NCBI GenBank assembly: GCA_019414055.1
Contig: DXMV01000018.1
Location: 1 to 64,000 of the forward strand
Direction: 5' to 3'
Length of the DNA stretch: 64,000 nucleotides
From: Collinsella sp.
GTDB taxonomy: Bacteria; Actinomycetota; Coriobacteriia; Coriobacteriales; Coriobacteriaceae
Positions 52,056 to 60,511 of this stretch are shown in pieces. Each line of letters starts with the position of its first letter. The first letter of the stretch is position 1. The notes below the pieces were generated by a model. The model searched no databases, had not been told where the DNA came from, and saw nothing but the letters and a program-made list of their open reading frames with translations. The position numbers and the translations under genes were made by a program.

Positions 52056-52972
52056 CCTTTGACCTATACGATACCGTCGACTCGTTTATCGCCTACATAG
52101 CTCGCGTCGAGGGGCTCTCTCCTAATACGGTGACTGCCTATGGATCGCGGTTGGAGCGCTTTGCTGCCTGGTGCGAGCGTGCGGGTGTCGATGCGCGTAT
52201 GGCCGACGTGCGTACCGTCCGAACATATTTGGCCGAGCTTTCGCGCGAGCAGGTGGCGCCTCGAACCATTGCGGCACATTTGTCGGCTATTCGGTCGCTC
52301 TATCGTTGGATGGCTGCCGAGGAAATCGTGGAGGGCGATGCGGTCTCGGCGATTTCCTCGCCCAAGCTGCCGCGCGACCTGCCCGGTGTGCTGACGACCC
52401 AGCAGGTCGAGTCACTGCTCCAAGCCCCCGACACCGCAACGCCCGCCGGATTGCGTGATGCGGCGATGCTCGAGCTTCTCTATGCATCCGGCGCGCGCAT
52501 CTCAGAGCTTGCGGCGCTCAATGTGGAATCCATCTCATGGTCTGAGTGCACGCTGCGGCTATGGGGTAAGGGGAGCAAGGAGCGTATCGTTCCTCTGTAT
52601 CGTCGCGCACTCGAGGCGACGCGCACCTATGTCGAGGAGGGGAGACCGGCGCTGTTCGCGCAGGCAAAGCGTCGCGATGCTGCATACGGTCCCCATCCGC
52701 TGTTGATATCTGTGCGCGGCAACCGCATGAGTGCTGCCATGCTCAGGCGACGGTTCCATATGCTGGCGACGCGTGCCGGCATTCCGGCCGACATCGCGCC
52801 GCATGCGATGCGTCATACGTTTGCAACCGATCTGCTTGAGGGCGGCGCTGACCTGCGTTCGGTTCAAGAGTTGCTGGGACATGCGAGCCTGTCCACGACG
52901 CAGATCTACACGCATCTCACGCCCGACCGGCTTAAGCGCGCCGTGACCCAAGCCCATCCCCGGGGCGAGTAA
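52052..52972 (+). CDS. xerC: Tyrosine recombinase XerC/XerD family (start codon unusual)
   Basis: Xer recombinases resolve chromosome dimers. The catalytic residues are all present: Arg in GARISEL, His and Arg in HAMRHTFAT, His in LGHASLSTTQ and Tyr in QIYTH. The core-binding domain includes DSFIAYIARVEGLSPNTVTAYGS, part of which lies upstream of the first ordinary start (GTG at 52130). In that frame no ATG, GTG or TTG occurs between 51962 and 52130. The only well-placed candidate is ATA at 52052, nine bases after GGAGG and overlapping the trmFO stop as ATAG, giving a normal 306 residues. I annotate from 52052. If only GTG were used, the protein would be 280 residues and lack a conserved helix. 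The XerC label, rather than XerD, rests on context. Confidence 0.82.
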   Translation: MAFDLYDTVDSFIAYIARVEGLSPNTVTAYGSRLERFAAWCERAGVDARMADVRTVRTYLAELSREQVAPRTIAAHLSAIRSLYRWMAAEEIVEGDAVSAISSPKLPRDLPGVLTTQQVESLLQAPDTATPAGLRDAAMLELLYASGARISELAALNVESISWSECTLRLWGKGSKERIVPLYRRALEATRTYVEEGRPALFAQAKRRDAAYGPHPLLISVRGNRMSAAMLRRRFHMLATRAGIPADIAPHAMRHTFATDLLEGGADLRSVQELLGHASLSTTQIYTHLTPDRLKRAVTQAHPRGE

Positions 52973-53018
52973 GCTGGGCGGCTCGCGTTGCGCTTAGGTG
53001 TGTGGTTTTGATTGCGGG

Positions 53019-53047
53019 TTGGCAGGAAGAGGTAATCCTGCTATCAT
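53019..53047 (+). promoter_or_regulatory. Promoter of rpsB-tsf
   Basis: TTGGCA (53019-53024) and TATCAT (53042-53047) are spaced by 17 bases. The predicted start near 53054 leaves a leader of about 135 bases before rpsB. Confidence 0.65.
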
Positions 53048-53053
53048 TCATCG

Positions 53054-53188
53054 GGTTGCTTCACGGCAACAGGTTTTTATCACGCACGCGCGGCTACTTC
53101 ATACCGTGGTGCCCGGGCTTTGGTAGCACATGTCCGGGTTGGTTTTGGAGGATGACCCCGCGCGGAGGCAAACCACAGGAGGTTTAAC
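53054..53188 (+). other. Long rpsB leader, possibly structured
   Basis: The leader contains a CACGGCAACAGG segment, a CCCGG/CCGGG pairing across about 53110-53137, and a strong AGGAGGTTT ribosome site. Ribosomal protein S2 controls its own message in other bacteria, so an autoregulatory structure is possible. I cannot match it to a known motif. Confidence 0.3.
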
Positions 53189-53917
53189 ATGGCTACCAAG
53201 ATTAATATCCGCACCCTGCTCGAGGCCGGCTGCCACTTCGGTCACCAGACCCGTCGCTGGAACCCCAAGATGAAGCCGTTCATCTTCGGTGAGCGCAACG
53301 GTATCTACATCCTCGACCTCAAGCAGACTATCCTCGACGCCGACCAGGCCTACACCTTCGTCAAGAACGTCGCCAAGGGTGGCAACGTGCTGTTCGTCGG
53401 CACCAAGAAGCAGGCTCAGGAGGCCGTCAAGAACGCCGCTGAGCGCGCCAACATGCCTTACATTAACCAGCGTTGGCTCGGCGGCATGCTGACCAACTTC
53501 GTTACCATTCGCTCCCGCATCAACCGCATGGAGGAGCTCGAGGCCATGGTCGAGGACGGCCGCATGGCAGTGCTCCCCAAGAAGGAGCAGGCTGTGCTCG
53601 GTAAGGAGCTCACTAAGCTCCAGACCAACCTCGGTGGCGCCCGCGACATGAAGGGTCTGCCCCAGGCTCTCTTCGTTATCGACACCAAGCGCGAGGAGAA
53701 CGCCATCAAGGAGGCCCAGCGCCTGAACATCCCCGTCGTCGCTCTGATCGACACCAACTCCGATCCCGACGAGGTCGAGTACGGCATCCCCTGCAACGAT
53801 GACGCTATCTCCGCTGTCACCCTTATGTGCGAGCTCATGGCTGACGCCTGCCTCGCTGGCTCCGGCAAGGAGCAGGTCTCCGAGGCCGAGATGGCCGCTG
53901 AGCCCAAGGCCGAGTAA
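53189..53917 (+). CDS. rpsB: Small-subunit ribosomal protein uS2
   Basis: uS2 joins late to the 30S subunit and helps recruit bS1 in bacteria that have it. The 242 residues contain LLEAGCHFGHQTRRWNPKMKPFIFGERNGIYI, NMPYINQRWLGGMLTNFVTI and IPVVALIDTNSDPDEVEYGIPCNDDA as successive motifs. A short acidic tail completes it. AGGAGG precedes the ATG. tsf follows after 45 bases, the usual pair. Confidence 0.97.
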   Translation: MATKINIRTLLEAGCHFGHQTRRWNPKMKPFIFGERNGIYILDLKQTILDADQAYTFVKNVAKGGNVLFVGTKKQAQEAVKNAAERANMPYINQRWLGGMLTNFVTIRSRINRMEELEAMVEDGRMAVLPKKEQAVLGKELTKLQTNLGGARDMKGLPQALFVIDTKREENAIKEAQRLNIPVVALIDTNSDPDEVEYGIPCNDDAISAVTLMCELMADACLAGSGKEQVSEAEMAAEPKAE

Positions 53918-53962
53918 ATCAGTCTTAGTTCATTCTTTTTCATCTCTTTGAAAGGAACCACA

Positions 53963-54832
53963 ATGGCCCAGATTACCGCCGCTATGGTCAAGCAGCTCCG
54001 CGAGATGACCGACTCCCCGATGATGGAGTGCAAGAAGGCTCTCGTCGAGGCTGACGGCGACATGGACGCCGCTGTCGACGTTCTGCGCAAGAACGGCCTC
54101 GCCAAGGCTGCCAAGAAGGCTGGCCGTGAGACCAACGAGGGCGCTGTCGCCGCGTTCGTCTCCGAGGACGGCAAGACCGGCGCTCTGCTCGAGCTCTCTT
54201 GCGAGACCGACTTCGTCGGCTCCAACGCCAAGTTCACCGGCTTTGCTTCCAAGGTCGCTGAGGTTGTCGCTACCACCGAGCCTGCTGACGTCGACGCTCT
54301 GCTCGAGAAGCCGATGGGCGAGGAGACCGTTTCCTCCGAGCTCACCGAGATGATTCACATCATGGGCGAGAACATGAAGATCTCCCGTTTCGCCGCCCGT
54401 AAGGCCGAGAACGGTGCTCTCGCTTCTTACATCCACATGGGTGGTAAGATCGGCGTCCTCGTCGAGTTCGCTTTCGAGAAGGCCGAGACCGCTCAGGCTG
54501 AGTCCTTCAAGACCTTTGCTCACGACGTTGCCCTTCAGGTTGCCGCCGTCGCCCCGATCTGCGCTACCCGCGATCAGGTTCCGGCCGAGACCGTCGAGCA
54601 CGAGAAGCAGATCTACATGGCTCAGGCTGCCGAGTCCGGCAAGCCCGAGGCTATCCAGGAGAAGATGGCTGTTGGCCGTCTGGAGAAGTTCTACAAGCAG
54701 TCCGTGCTCACCGAGCAGGAGTTCATCAAGGACAGCTCCCTCACCATCAAGAAGTACGCTGAGCAGGTCTCCAAGGAGCTCGGCGACACCATTACCGTCG
54801 TTGCCTTTGACCGTCTGGTCCGTGGCGAGTAA
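53963..54832 (+). CDS. tsf: Elongation factor Ts
   Basis: EF-Ts exchanges GDP for GTP on EF-Tu. The 289 residues start MAQITAAMVKQLREMTDSPMMECKKALVEA, whose TDSPMMECKKAL contains the EF-Tu-contacting motif, followed by a core with ELSCETDFV and HDVALQVAA. The ATG at 53963 follows GAAAGGA; an ATG at 53948 is rejected on spacing. A strong terminator follows. Confidence 0.97.
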   Translation: MAQITAAMVKQLREMTDSPMMECKKALVEADGDMDAAVDVLRKNGLAKAAKKAGRETNEGAVAAFVSEDGKTGALLELSCETDFVGSNAKFTGFASKVAEVVATTEPADVDALLEKPMGEETVSSELTEMIHIMGENMKISRFAARKAENGALASYIHMGGKIGVLVEFAFEKAETAQAESFKTFAHDVALQVAAVAPICATRDQVPAETVEHEKQIYMAQAAESGKPEAIQEKMAVGRLEKFYKQSVLTEQEFIKDSSLTIKKYAEQVSKELGDTITVVAFDRLVRGE

Positions 54833-54855
54833 ATAAGCTCTTGTAGCTGGTAATG

Positions 54856-54890
54856 AGCAGGCTGTGGGTTTTACTCACAGCCTGCTTTTT
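54856..54890 (+). terminator. Terminator after tsf
   Basis: GCAGGCTGTG (54857-54866) pairs perfectly with CACAGCCTGC (54876-54885) and runs into five T residues. Confidence 0.88.
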
Positions 54891-54949
54891 CATGGCTCCC
54901 CGTTAAGCCTTTGATATTATGTTGTGAGTCTAATTAAAGGAGGATCGCT

Positions 54950-55672
54950 TTGTCCGACATCCGATATAAACGCGTGCTTCTGAAGCTCTCCGGCGAAGCG
55001 CTGATGGGCGATGGCAACTACGGCATCGACCCCAAGGTTACCGATCATCTTGCCAAGCAGGTCAAGGAGCTGCTCGCCGTTGGCCATGAGGTTGGCGTCG
55101 TTGTCGGCGGCGGCAACATTTTCCGCGGCATGGCCGGCGCCGCCGGTGGTATGGAGCGCGCCCAGGCCGATTACATGGGCATGCTCGCTACCGTTATGAA
55201 CGCGCTTGCCCTGCAGGATGCCTTTGAGCACAATGATGTTCCCTGCCGCGTGATGAGCGCTATCCAGATGAACGAGATCTGCGAGCCCTATATTCGCCGT
55301 CGCGCCATCAACCACCTGTCCAAGGGCAACGTCGTAATCTTTGCCGCCGGATCGGGCAATCCGTACTTTACGACTGACACCGCCGCGGCCCTTCGCGCCT
55401 GCGAGATCGGTGCCGAGATTCTGATTAAAGCCACCAAGGTTGATGGCATCTACGACAAGGATCCCGTCAAGTGTGCCGACGCCGTCCGCTTTGACAAGAT
55501 CACCTATCACGAGGTGCTCGTTCGCGGCCTGCAGGTTATGGATTCCACGGCTACGGCTCTTTGCCAGGACAACCGTATGCCCATTTTGGTCCTCAACATC
55601 GATGGCGAGGACACCGTCAAGCGCGCGCTCGCGGGTGAGCCCGTCGGCACGCTCGTCTATCAGGAGGATTAA
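54950..55672 (+). CDS. pyrH: Uridylate kinase
   Basis: It phosphorylates UMP to UDP, feeding nucleotide-sugar and nucleic acid synthesis. The 240 residues show RVLLKLSGEALMG, VVGGGNIFRGM, the adenine-side AAGSGNPYFTTDTAAALRA and DGIYDKDP, typical of the amino-acid-kinase-fold enzyme. TTG at 54950 follows AAAGGAGG. frr follows by two bases. Confidence 0.96.
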   Translation: MSDIRYKRVLLKLSGEALMGDGNYGIDPKVTDHLAKQVKELLAVGHEVGVVVGGGNIFRGMAGAAGGMERAQADYMGMLATVMNALALQDAFEHNDVPCRVMSAIQMNEICEPYIRRRAINHLSKGNVVIFAAGSGNPYFTTDTAAALRACEIGAEILIKATKVDGIYDKDPVKCADAVRFDKITYHEVLVRGLQVMDSTATALCQDNRMPILVLNIDGEDTVKRALAGEPVGTLVYQED

Positions 55673-55674
55673 GC

Positions 55675-56211
55675 ATGGCAGAGAACATCACCGCCCACAT
55701 GGACAAGTCGCTCGAGTCCCTCAAGCACAACTTCTCCAAGGTCCGTACTGGCCGCGCTAACGCCAACATCCTGTCCGACATCACCGTCGACTACTACGGT
55801 GTTCCCACGCCCGTTACGCAGGTTGCCGCCGTTAAGACCCCCGAGGCCCACATGCTGCTTATCGAGCCGTGGGATAAGGCGCTCATCAATGCCATCGTCA
55901 AGGCCATCAGTGCCTCCGACCTGGGCATTACCCCCAACTCCGATGGTACCGTCGTACGTCTGCCGTTCCCGGCTCCCACCGAGGAGCGTCGTCGCGAGCT
56001 CGTTAAGGAGTGCCGCGAGTACGCCGAGCAGGCCAAGGTCTCCATCCGCAACATCCGCCGCGACTTTAACAACAAGCTCGAGCGCGACGAGGAGCTCACC
56101 GAGGACGACGTCCGTCGCGAGCAGGCCAAGGTCCAGAAGCATACCGACGAGTATGTTGCCAAGGTCGAGGAGCTTCTGAAGGAAAAAGAAGCCGAGGTCA
56201 TGGAGATCTAA
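55675..56211 (+). CDS. frr: Ribosome recycling factor
   Basis: RRF splits post-termination ribosomes with EF-G. The 178 residues (usual ~185) include SLESLKHNFSKVRTGRANANIL, PEAHMLLIEPWDK, LPFPAPTEERRRELVK and the helical IRNIRRDFNNKLE segment as successive motifs. AGGAGG in the pyrH tail serves as the ribosome site. uppS begins one base after the stop. Confidence 0.97.
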   Translation: MAENITAHMDKSLESLKHNFSKVRTGRANANILSDITVDYYGVPTPVTQVAAVKTPEAHMLLIEPWDKALINAIVKAISASDLGITPNSDGTVVRLPFPAPTEERRRELVKECREYAEQAKVSIRNIRRDFNNKLERDEELTEDDVRREQAKVQKHTDEYVAKVEELLKEKEAEVMEI

Positions 56212-56212
56212 G

Positions 56213-57007
56213 GTGCAATACGACGAGCATAAACTGGTCGAGTACTTTGCCGACGCCCCTGCGGGCGTCGGTTTTTCCGACCTTGACCTCAATAACATTC
56301 CGCACCATATTTCGTGCATCATGGACGGCAACGGCCGTTGGGCCACGGCGCGCGGTCTTGCCCGCACCGAAGGCCACAAGGCCGGCATCGTCTCGCTGCG
56401 CGAGATCATTACCGCCTGCGTGCGCCTTGGCGTCGACGTGCTTTCGGCCTATGCGTTTTCGACTGAAAACTGGAATCGCCCGCAGCACGAAGTCAACGTT
56501 CTGATGCACCTGTTTGCCAAGACGTTTATCGATGAGTTACCGCTGCTTAAGCGCGAGAACGTTCGCGTTGTCTTTTTGGGTGATATTTCCGCGCTGCCCA
56601 AGAAGACCCGTGACGTCTTTGAGCGCGGCCTTGCCGAATGCGCCGACCATACCGGTATGACGCTAGCGCTGGCCGTTAACTACGGTGCCCGTGCCGAGAT
56701 CACCCGTGCTGTCCGCCAGATCGCACTTGATGCCGCCGCTGGAAAGATCGATCCCGCCGCTATCGACGATGATATGGTTGCTTCGCACCTGTACACCGCC
56801 GGTCTTCCCGATCCGGAGCTCGTGATTCGCACTTCTGGCGAGTTGCGTCTTTCGAACTACCTGCTGTGGCAGGTCGCCTATTCCGAGTTCTATGTCACCG
56901 ATACCTATTGGCCCGACTTTGATCGTTGGGGCCTTGTCGACGCCATTTTGGCCTACCAGGGTCGAGACCGTAGGTTTGGTGGACTGAGTAAGACCGAGGA
57001 GGCTTAA
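56213..57007 (+). CDS. uppS: Undecaprenyl diphosphate synthase
   Basis: It makes the C55 lipid carrier for peptidoglycan from farnesyl diphosphate and isopentenyl diphosphate. The 264 residues contain the catalytic ISCIMDGNGRWA, GHKAGIVSLREI, YAFSTENWNRP and the C-terminal ELVIRTSGELRLSNYLLWQVAYSEFY as motifs. It starts at GTG directly after frr. Products of dxr and ispG downstream supply its precursors. Confidence 0.96.
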   Translation: MQYDEHKLVEYFADAPAGVGFSDLDLNNIPHHISCIMDGNGRWATARGLARTEGHKAGIVSLREIITACVRLGVDVLSAYAFSTENWNRPQHEVNVLMHLFAKTFIDELPLLKRENVRVVFLGDISALPKKTRDVFERGLAECADHTGMTLALAVNYGARAEITRAVRQIALDAAAGKIDPAAIDDDMVASHLYTAGLPDPELVIRTSGELRLSNYLLWQVAYSEFYVTDTYWPDFDRWGLVDAILAYQGRDRRFGGLSKTEEA

Positions 57008-57009
57008 TC

Positions 57010-57924
57010 GTGTCCGAACGTCCCAAGGCATCCGTTTCCAAGGCGCCTACTTCCGCGACGCCCGCGCGTAAGGCTGCCCCTGCAGGGGCGCCCGCAGCGA
57101 AGGGCAGCTCCGGTTCGTGGCTGGCGGGCTTTATCACCCGTGCCGCCGCCGGTATCGTCTATGCCGTTGCCTTTATCCTGTGCCTGGTTTTGGGTATTGT
57201 TCCCACGGCCATCTTCGTGTCCGTCATGAGCGGTCTGTGCTGCTATGAGTTCTTCCGTATGACGAGGCTCGACGGCAAGGTTGCCAACGAGCGCCTTGGT
57301 ATCGCTGCCGCCGTGCTCTTTCCGCTCTCGGCACTGGGCGATTCGCTGCTGTTGAACGCCCTGTTGTTCGCTTTGATGCTTGCAGTTGGTATCTGGTATG
57401 TCTGGTCTCCGCGCACTCGCATCTCTGATGTTGCCGTGACGCTCATGGGCCCCATCTACACTGGCTTTATGCTGTCGGCTATCGTGCTGTTGCGCGATGC
57501 CGTGCCCGGTTTTGCCGGTGCTCTGCTTTCGGTTGGCGTTTGTGCGTCCCTTTGGCTCTCCGACTCGTTTGCCTACATCGTGGGTAGCCGCATCGGTAAG
57601 CATAAAATGGTTCCCAAGATCTCTCCCAAAAAGAGCTGGGAAGGCTTTGTCGGCGGTATTTTGGGCTCTGTCTTGATCTGGCTCATTCTGTGGGCGACGC
57701 ACTTCTATAAGCTGAGCCTGCCCTATGCACTGCTGTGCGGCGTGGTCGTCTCCATCCTGGGCGTTATCGGCGACCTCATCGAGTCGCGTATCAAGCGCGG
57801 TGTGGGCGTCAAAGATTCCGGTAATCTCATCCCGGGCCACGGCGGCATGCTCGACCGTAGCGATTCGCTCATCTTTGGCTGCATTACCGCACAGCTGCTG
57901 CTGATGATCGGAGGCGTGCTGTAA
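57010..57924 (+). CDS. cdsA: Phosphatidate cytidylyltransferase
   Basis: It makes CDP-diacylglycerol, the branch point for phospholipids. The 304 residues start with a ~40-residue Ala/Pro-rich cytoplasmic segment and then about eight membrane helices. The signature SRIGKHKMVPKISPKKSWEG precedes IESRIKRGVGVKDSGN, LIPGHGGMLDRSDS, with the catalytic acidic residues. It starts at GTG and its last base is shared with the dxr start (TAATG). Confidence 0.94.
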   Translation: MSERPKASVSKAPTSATPARKAAPAGAPAAKGSSGSWLAGFITRAAAGIVYAVAFILCLVLGIVPTAIFVSVMSGLCCYEFFRMTRLDGKVANERLGIAAAVLFPLSALGDSLLLNALLFALMLAVGIWYVWSPRTRISDVAVTLMGPIYTGFMLSAIVLLRDAVPGFAGALLSVGVCASLWLSDSFAYIVGSRIGKHKMVPKISPKKSWEGFVGGILGSVLIWLILWATHFYKLSLPYALLCGVVVSILGVIGDLIESRIKRGVGVKDSGNLIPGHGGMLDRSDSLIFGCITAQLLLMIGGVL

Positions 57925-59111
57925 TGGCTTATCAGACCACCTACGGTCCCGATGGGCGTCTTCGTGTTGCCATTCTGGGCTGTACGGGTTCTATCGGCAC
58001 TCAGGCGCTCGATGTCTGCCGTCAGCATGCCGATCGCTTGCAGGTGACGGCGCTGTCCGTTAACTCCAGCACCTCCGAGCTCGTTGCCGCTGCCCGTGAG
58101 TTCTCGGTTCCGGCGGTTGCCGTGGCGGACGCCTCCCATGGCGCCGACGCTGTGCTGCAGGAACTGCCCGAGGGCACGGAGCTCGGCGTTGGCGCGCAGG
58201 CCGTGTGCGAGCTCGCGTGCCGCGATGATGTCGACTGCGTGCTCGTGGCTATCGTGGGCGCTGCCGGTCTCGAGGCGAGCCATGCTGCCCTGACCTCGAA
58301 CAAGCGTCTTGCCCTGGCCAACAAGGAGTCGCTCGTCGTCGGTGGCGATTTGCTGATGCCGTTGGCGCAGCCGGGTCAACTTATCCCGGTCGACTCCGAG
58401 CATTCTGCCATCTACCAGTGCTATCTGGGCGAAAATCCGCGCGAGGCTCACTGCATTTGGCTTACCTGCTCGGGCGGTCCGTTCTTTGGCCGTACGCGTG
58501 ACGAGCTCGATCGTGTGACGCGCGCCGATGCCTTGGCGCATCCCACGTGGGCTATGGGTGCCAAGATCACGATTGACTCCGCCACCCTCATGAACAAAGG
58601 TCTGGAGCGTATCGAGGCCATGCATCTGTTTGGCTGCGATCTCGATTTCATTAACGTGGTCGTGCAGCGTCAATCTAAGATTCACTCCATGGTCGAGTTT
58701 GCCGATGGCTCTGTGATGGCGCATCTCGGCGCCTCCGACATGCGCATTCCCATCCAGTTTGCCTTCTCGTATCCCGAGCGTTGGGATTCGCCGGCTCCGC
58801 GTATCGATTTCCGCGAGCTAGGGCAGCTTACCTTTGACGCGGCCGATATGGATACCTTCCGCTGCCTTGCGCTGGCCGAACGTGCCGGCAAGACGGGCGG
58901 CACCATGCCGTGCGTGCTCAATGCCGCCAACGAGGTCGCCGTCGATGCCTTCCTGCATGATGGCTGCAGCTTTACAGAGATCGACCGCATTGTGGAATCC
59001 TGCATGGATGCTCACGATGCGCAGACGGTCGATTCGTTTGAACAGCTTCGCGACATCGATGGCTGGGCGCGTGAAAAGGCCGCGCAGGTGCTCGCCGCAA
59101 CCCGTTCTTAA
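57924..59111 (+). CDS. dxr: 1-deoxy-D-xylulose 5-phosphate reductoisomerase
   Basis: It commits deoxyxylulose phosphate to the MEP isoprenoid pathway. The 395 residues have the NADPH-binding ILGCTGSIGTQALDV, ALANKESLVVGG, PVDSEHSAIYQCL-like metal-binding segment (PVDSEHSAIYQC), LTCSGGPF and HPTWAMGAKITIDSATLMNKG as consecutive motifs. It sits between cdsA and the M50 protease, a classic order. Confidence 0.96.
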   Translation: MAYQTTYGPDGRLRVAILGCTGSIGTQALDVCRQHADRLQVTALSVNSSTSELVAAAREFSVPAVAVADASHGADAVLQELPEGTELGVGAQAVCELACRDDVDCVLVAIVGAAGLEASHAALTSNKRLALANKESLVVGGDLLMPLAQPGQLIPVDSEHSAIYQCYLGENPREAHCIWLTCSGGPFFGRTRDELDRVTRADALAHPTWAMGAKITIDSATLMNKGLERIEAMHLFGCDLDFINVVVQRQSKIHSMVEFADGSVMAHLGASDMRIPIQFAFSYPERWDSPAPRIDFRELGQLTFDAADMDTFRCLALAERAGKTGGTMPCVLNAANEVAVDAFLHDGCSFTEIDRIVESCMDAHDAQTVDSFEQLRDIDGWAREKAAQVLAATRS

Positions 59112-59136
59112 CCCATAAGGATTGCTTTTTCGTTTT

Positions 59137-60498
59137 ATGGATACTGTTATGAGCGTTCTCTCATCGGTCTTTTGGGGCCTGCTGATGCTTTCCGTCCTCG
59201 TGTTTTTGCACGAGGGCGGCCACTTTTTGGCGGCGCGTGCCTGCGGCGTCCGGGTGACTGAGTTCTTCTTGGGCCTGCCGTGCCGCTTTGATATCCATCA
59301 CACATCGCGTCGCATTGGAACCAAGTTTGGCGTGACGCCGCTGCTGCTGGGTGGCTATGCTGCCATTTGCGGCATGGATCCGACCGACGTTTCGTGTGCC
59401 GATCGCGTGCTCGCGGCCATCTATCGCCACGGTCGTGTGACGGTGGCCGATCTTGCCGTTGAGCTTGAGCTGTCCGAGGAGGATGTGCTCGAGGCCTGTG
59501 CTTTGCTGTTGGGCTGGGGCTCCATCGCTCCCTGGTATGAAGAAGGGGAAAAGCCTTCGCCCAGTTACTATCCCACCAAGTACCAGACCCTGCCGCGTGA
59601 CGCGGCGGGCTACACCACCTTTGATGGTCGTCGGTTCGATCGCGAGCATGCGACTACCGAGGGCGATGTATGGGAACTGCCGTGCGGCGAGGCTGAATTC
59701 CTTGCACGTGAGCGCTCGCACACCTATTTGGGCCAGGGCTTTGTCAAGCGTGCCTTTATGCTGCTTGCGGGCATTATCGTCAATATCCTGACGGGCTTTT
59801 TGCTCCTTATGAGCATCTATTCCATCGCCGGTGTCACCGTGCCGGTGGATACTAACGTGATCGGCCAGGTTGACGAAGGCTCGATTGCCGCCGCGGCGGG
59901 AATCGAGGGCGGCGACGCGATCATTTCGGTCGACGGAGTATCGTGCTCTACCTGGATGGACGTTTACGATGCCATCGGCAAGGCTGCCGGTAAGGACGAT
60001 ATCGCCATTGAGTACGAGCGTGACGGCAAGCAGCATTCGACCACGGTTGCACTTAAAGAGGGCGAGCGTCTAGGTGTGTATGCCTCTACGCAGGTGGTCC
60101 GTTTGGACCCCATTACGTCGGCTCGCCTGTCGTTCTCCTATGTCGTGCAGACGGCGGAGGGCGTGATGCGTCTGCTCCAGCCGCAGCATACGATGGAGAT
60201 TCTCGATCAGTCCTCTTCGATCGTGGGTATTAGCGTTATGTCCTCACAGGCTGCTGCTGCCGGCCCTGCCACGTTCCTTTCGTTTGCCGCCCTCATTTCA
60301 TTCTCTCTTGGCTTTATGAACCTGCTGCCCATCCCACCACTCGATGGCGGCAAGCTGGTCATCGAGATCATTCAAAAGATTGCGGGCCGCGAGCTTCCGC
60401 TCAAGGTCCAGACGATTGTGAGCTATGTGGGCATCGCGCTCTTCGCGCTGCTGTTTGTCTATATGCTTCGTTCCGACATCCTTCGATTTATTCTGTAG
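59137..60498 (+). CDS. rseP: M50 site-2 protease (RseP-like) with an unusual inserted domain
   Basis: This intramembrane metalloprotease would cleave membrane-embedded substrates. The 453 residues have the zinc motif HEGGH (25-29) in the first helix, a PDZ domain (about 238-315, GQVDEGSIAAAAGIEGGDAIISV) and the second zinc-binding site in MNLLPIPPLDGGKL. Between LLGGYAAICGM (about 80) and TYLGQGFVKRAFMLLAG (about 196) lie ~113 residues, where the family normally has a much shorter link. The insert begins CADRVLAAIYRHGRVTVADL, LELSEEDVLEACALLLGWG and looks like a winged helix. ATG at 59137 is chosen, but spacing from AAGGA is long; TTG 59122 and ATG 59152 are alternatives. Confidence 0.88.
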   Translation: MDTVMSVLSSVFWGLLMLSVLVFLHEGGHFLAARACGVRVTEFFLGLPCRFDIHHTSRRIGTKFGVTPLLLGGYAAICGMDPTDVSCADRVLAAIYRHGRVTVADLAVELELSEEDVLEACALLLGWGSIAPWYEEGEKPSPSYYPTKYQTLPRDAAGYTTFDGRRFDREHATTEGDVWELPCGEAEFLARERSHTYLGQGFVKRAFMLLAGIIVNILTGFLLLMSIYSIAGVTVPVDTNVIGQVDEGSIAAAAGIEGGDAIISVDGVSCSTWMDVYDAIGKAAGKDDIAIEYERDGKQHSTTVALKEGERLGVYASTQVVRLDPITSARLSFSYVVQTAEGVMRLLQPQHTMEILDQSSSIVGISVMSSQAAAAGPATFLSFAALISFSLGFMNLLPIPPLDGGKLVIEIIQKIAGRELPLKVQTIVSYVGIALFALLFVYMLRSDILRFIL

Positions 60499-60511
60499 GG
60501 GAGTGTTTGGA

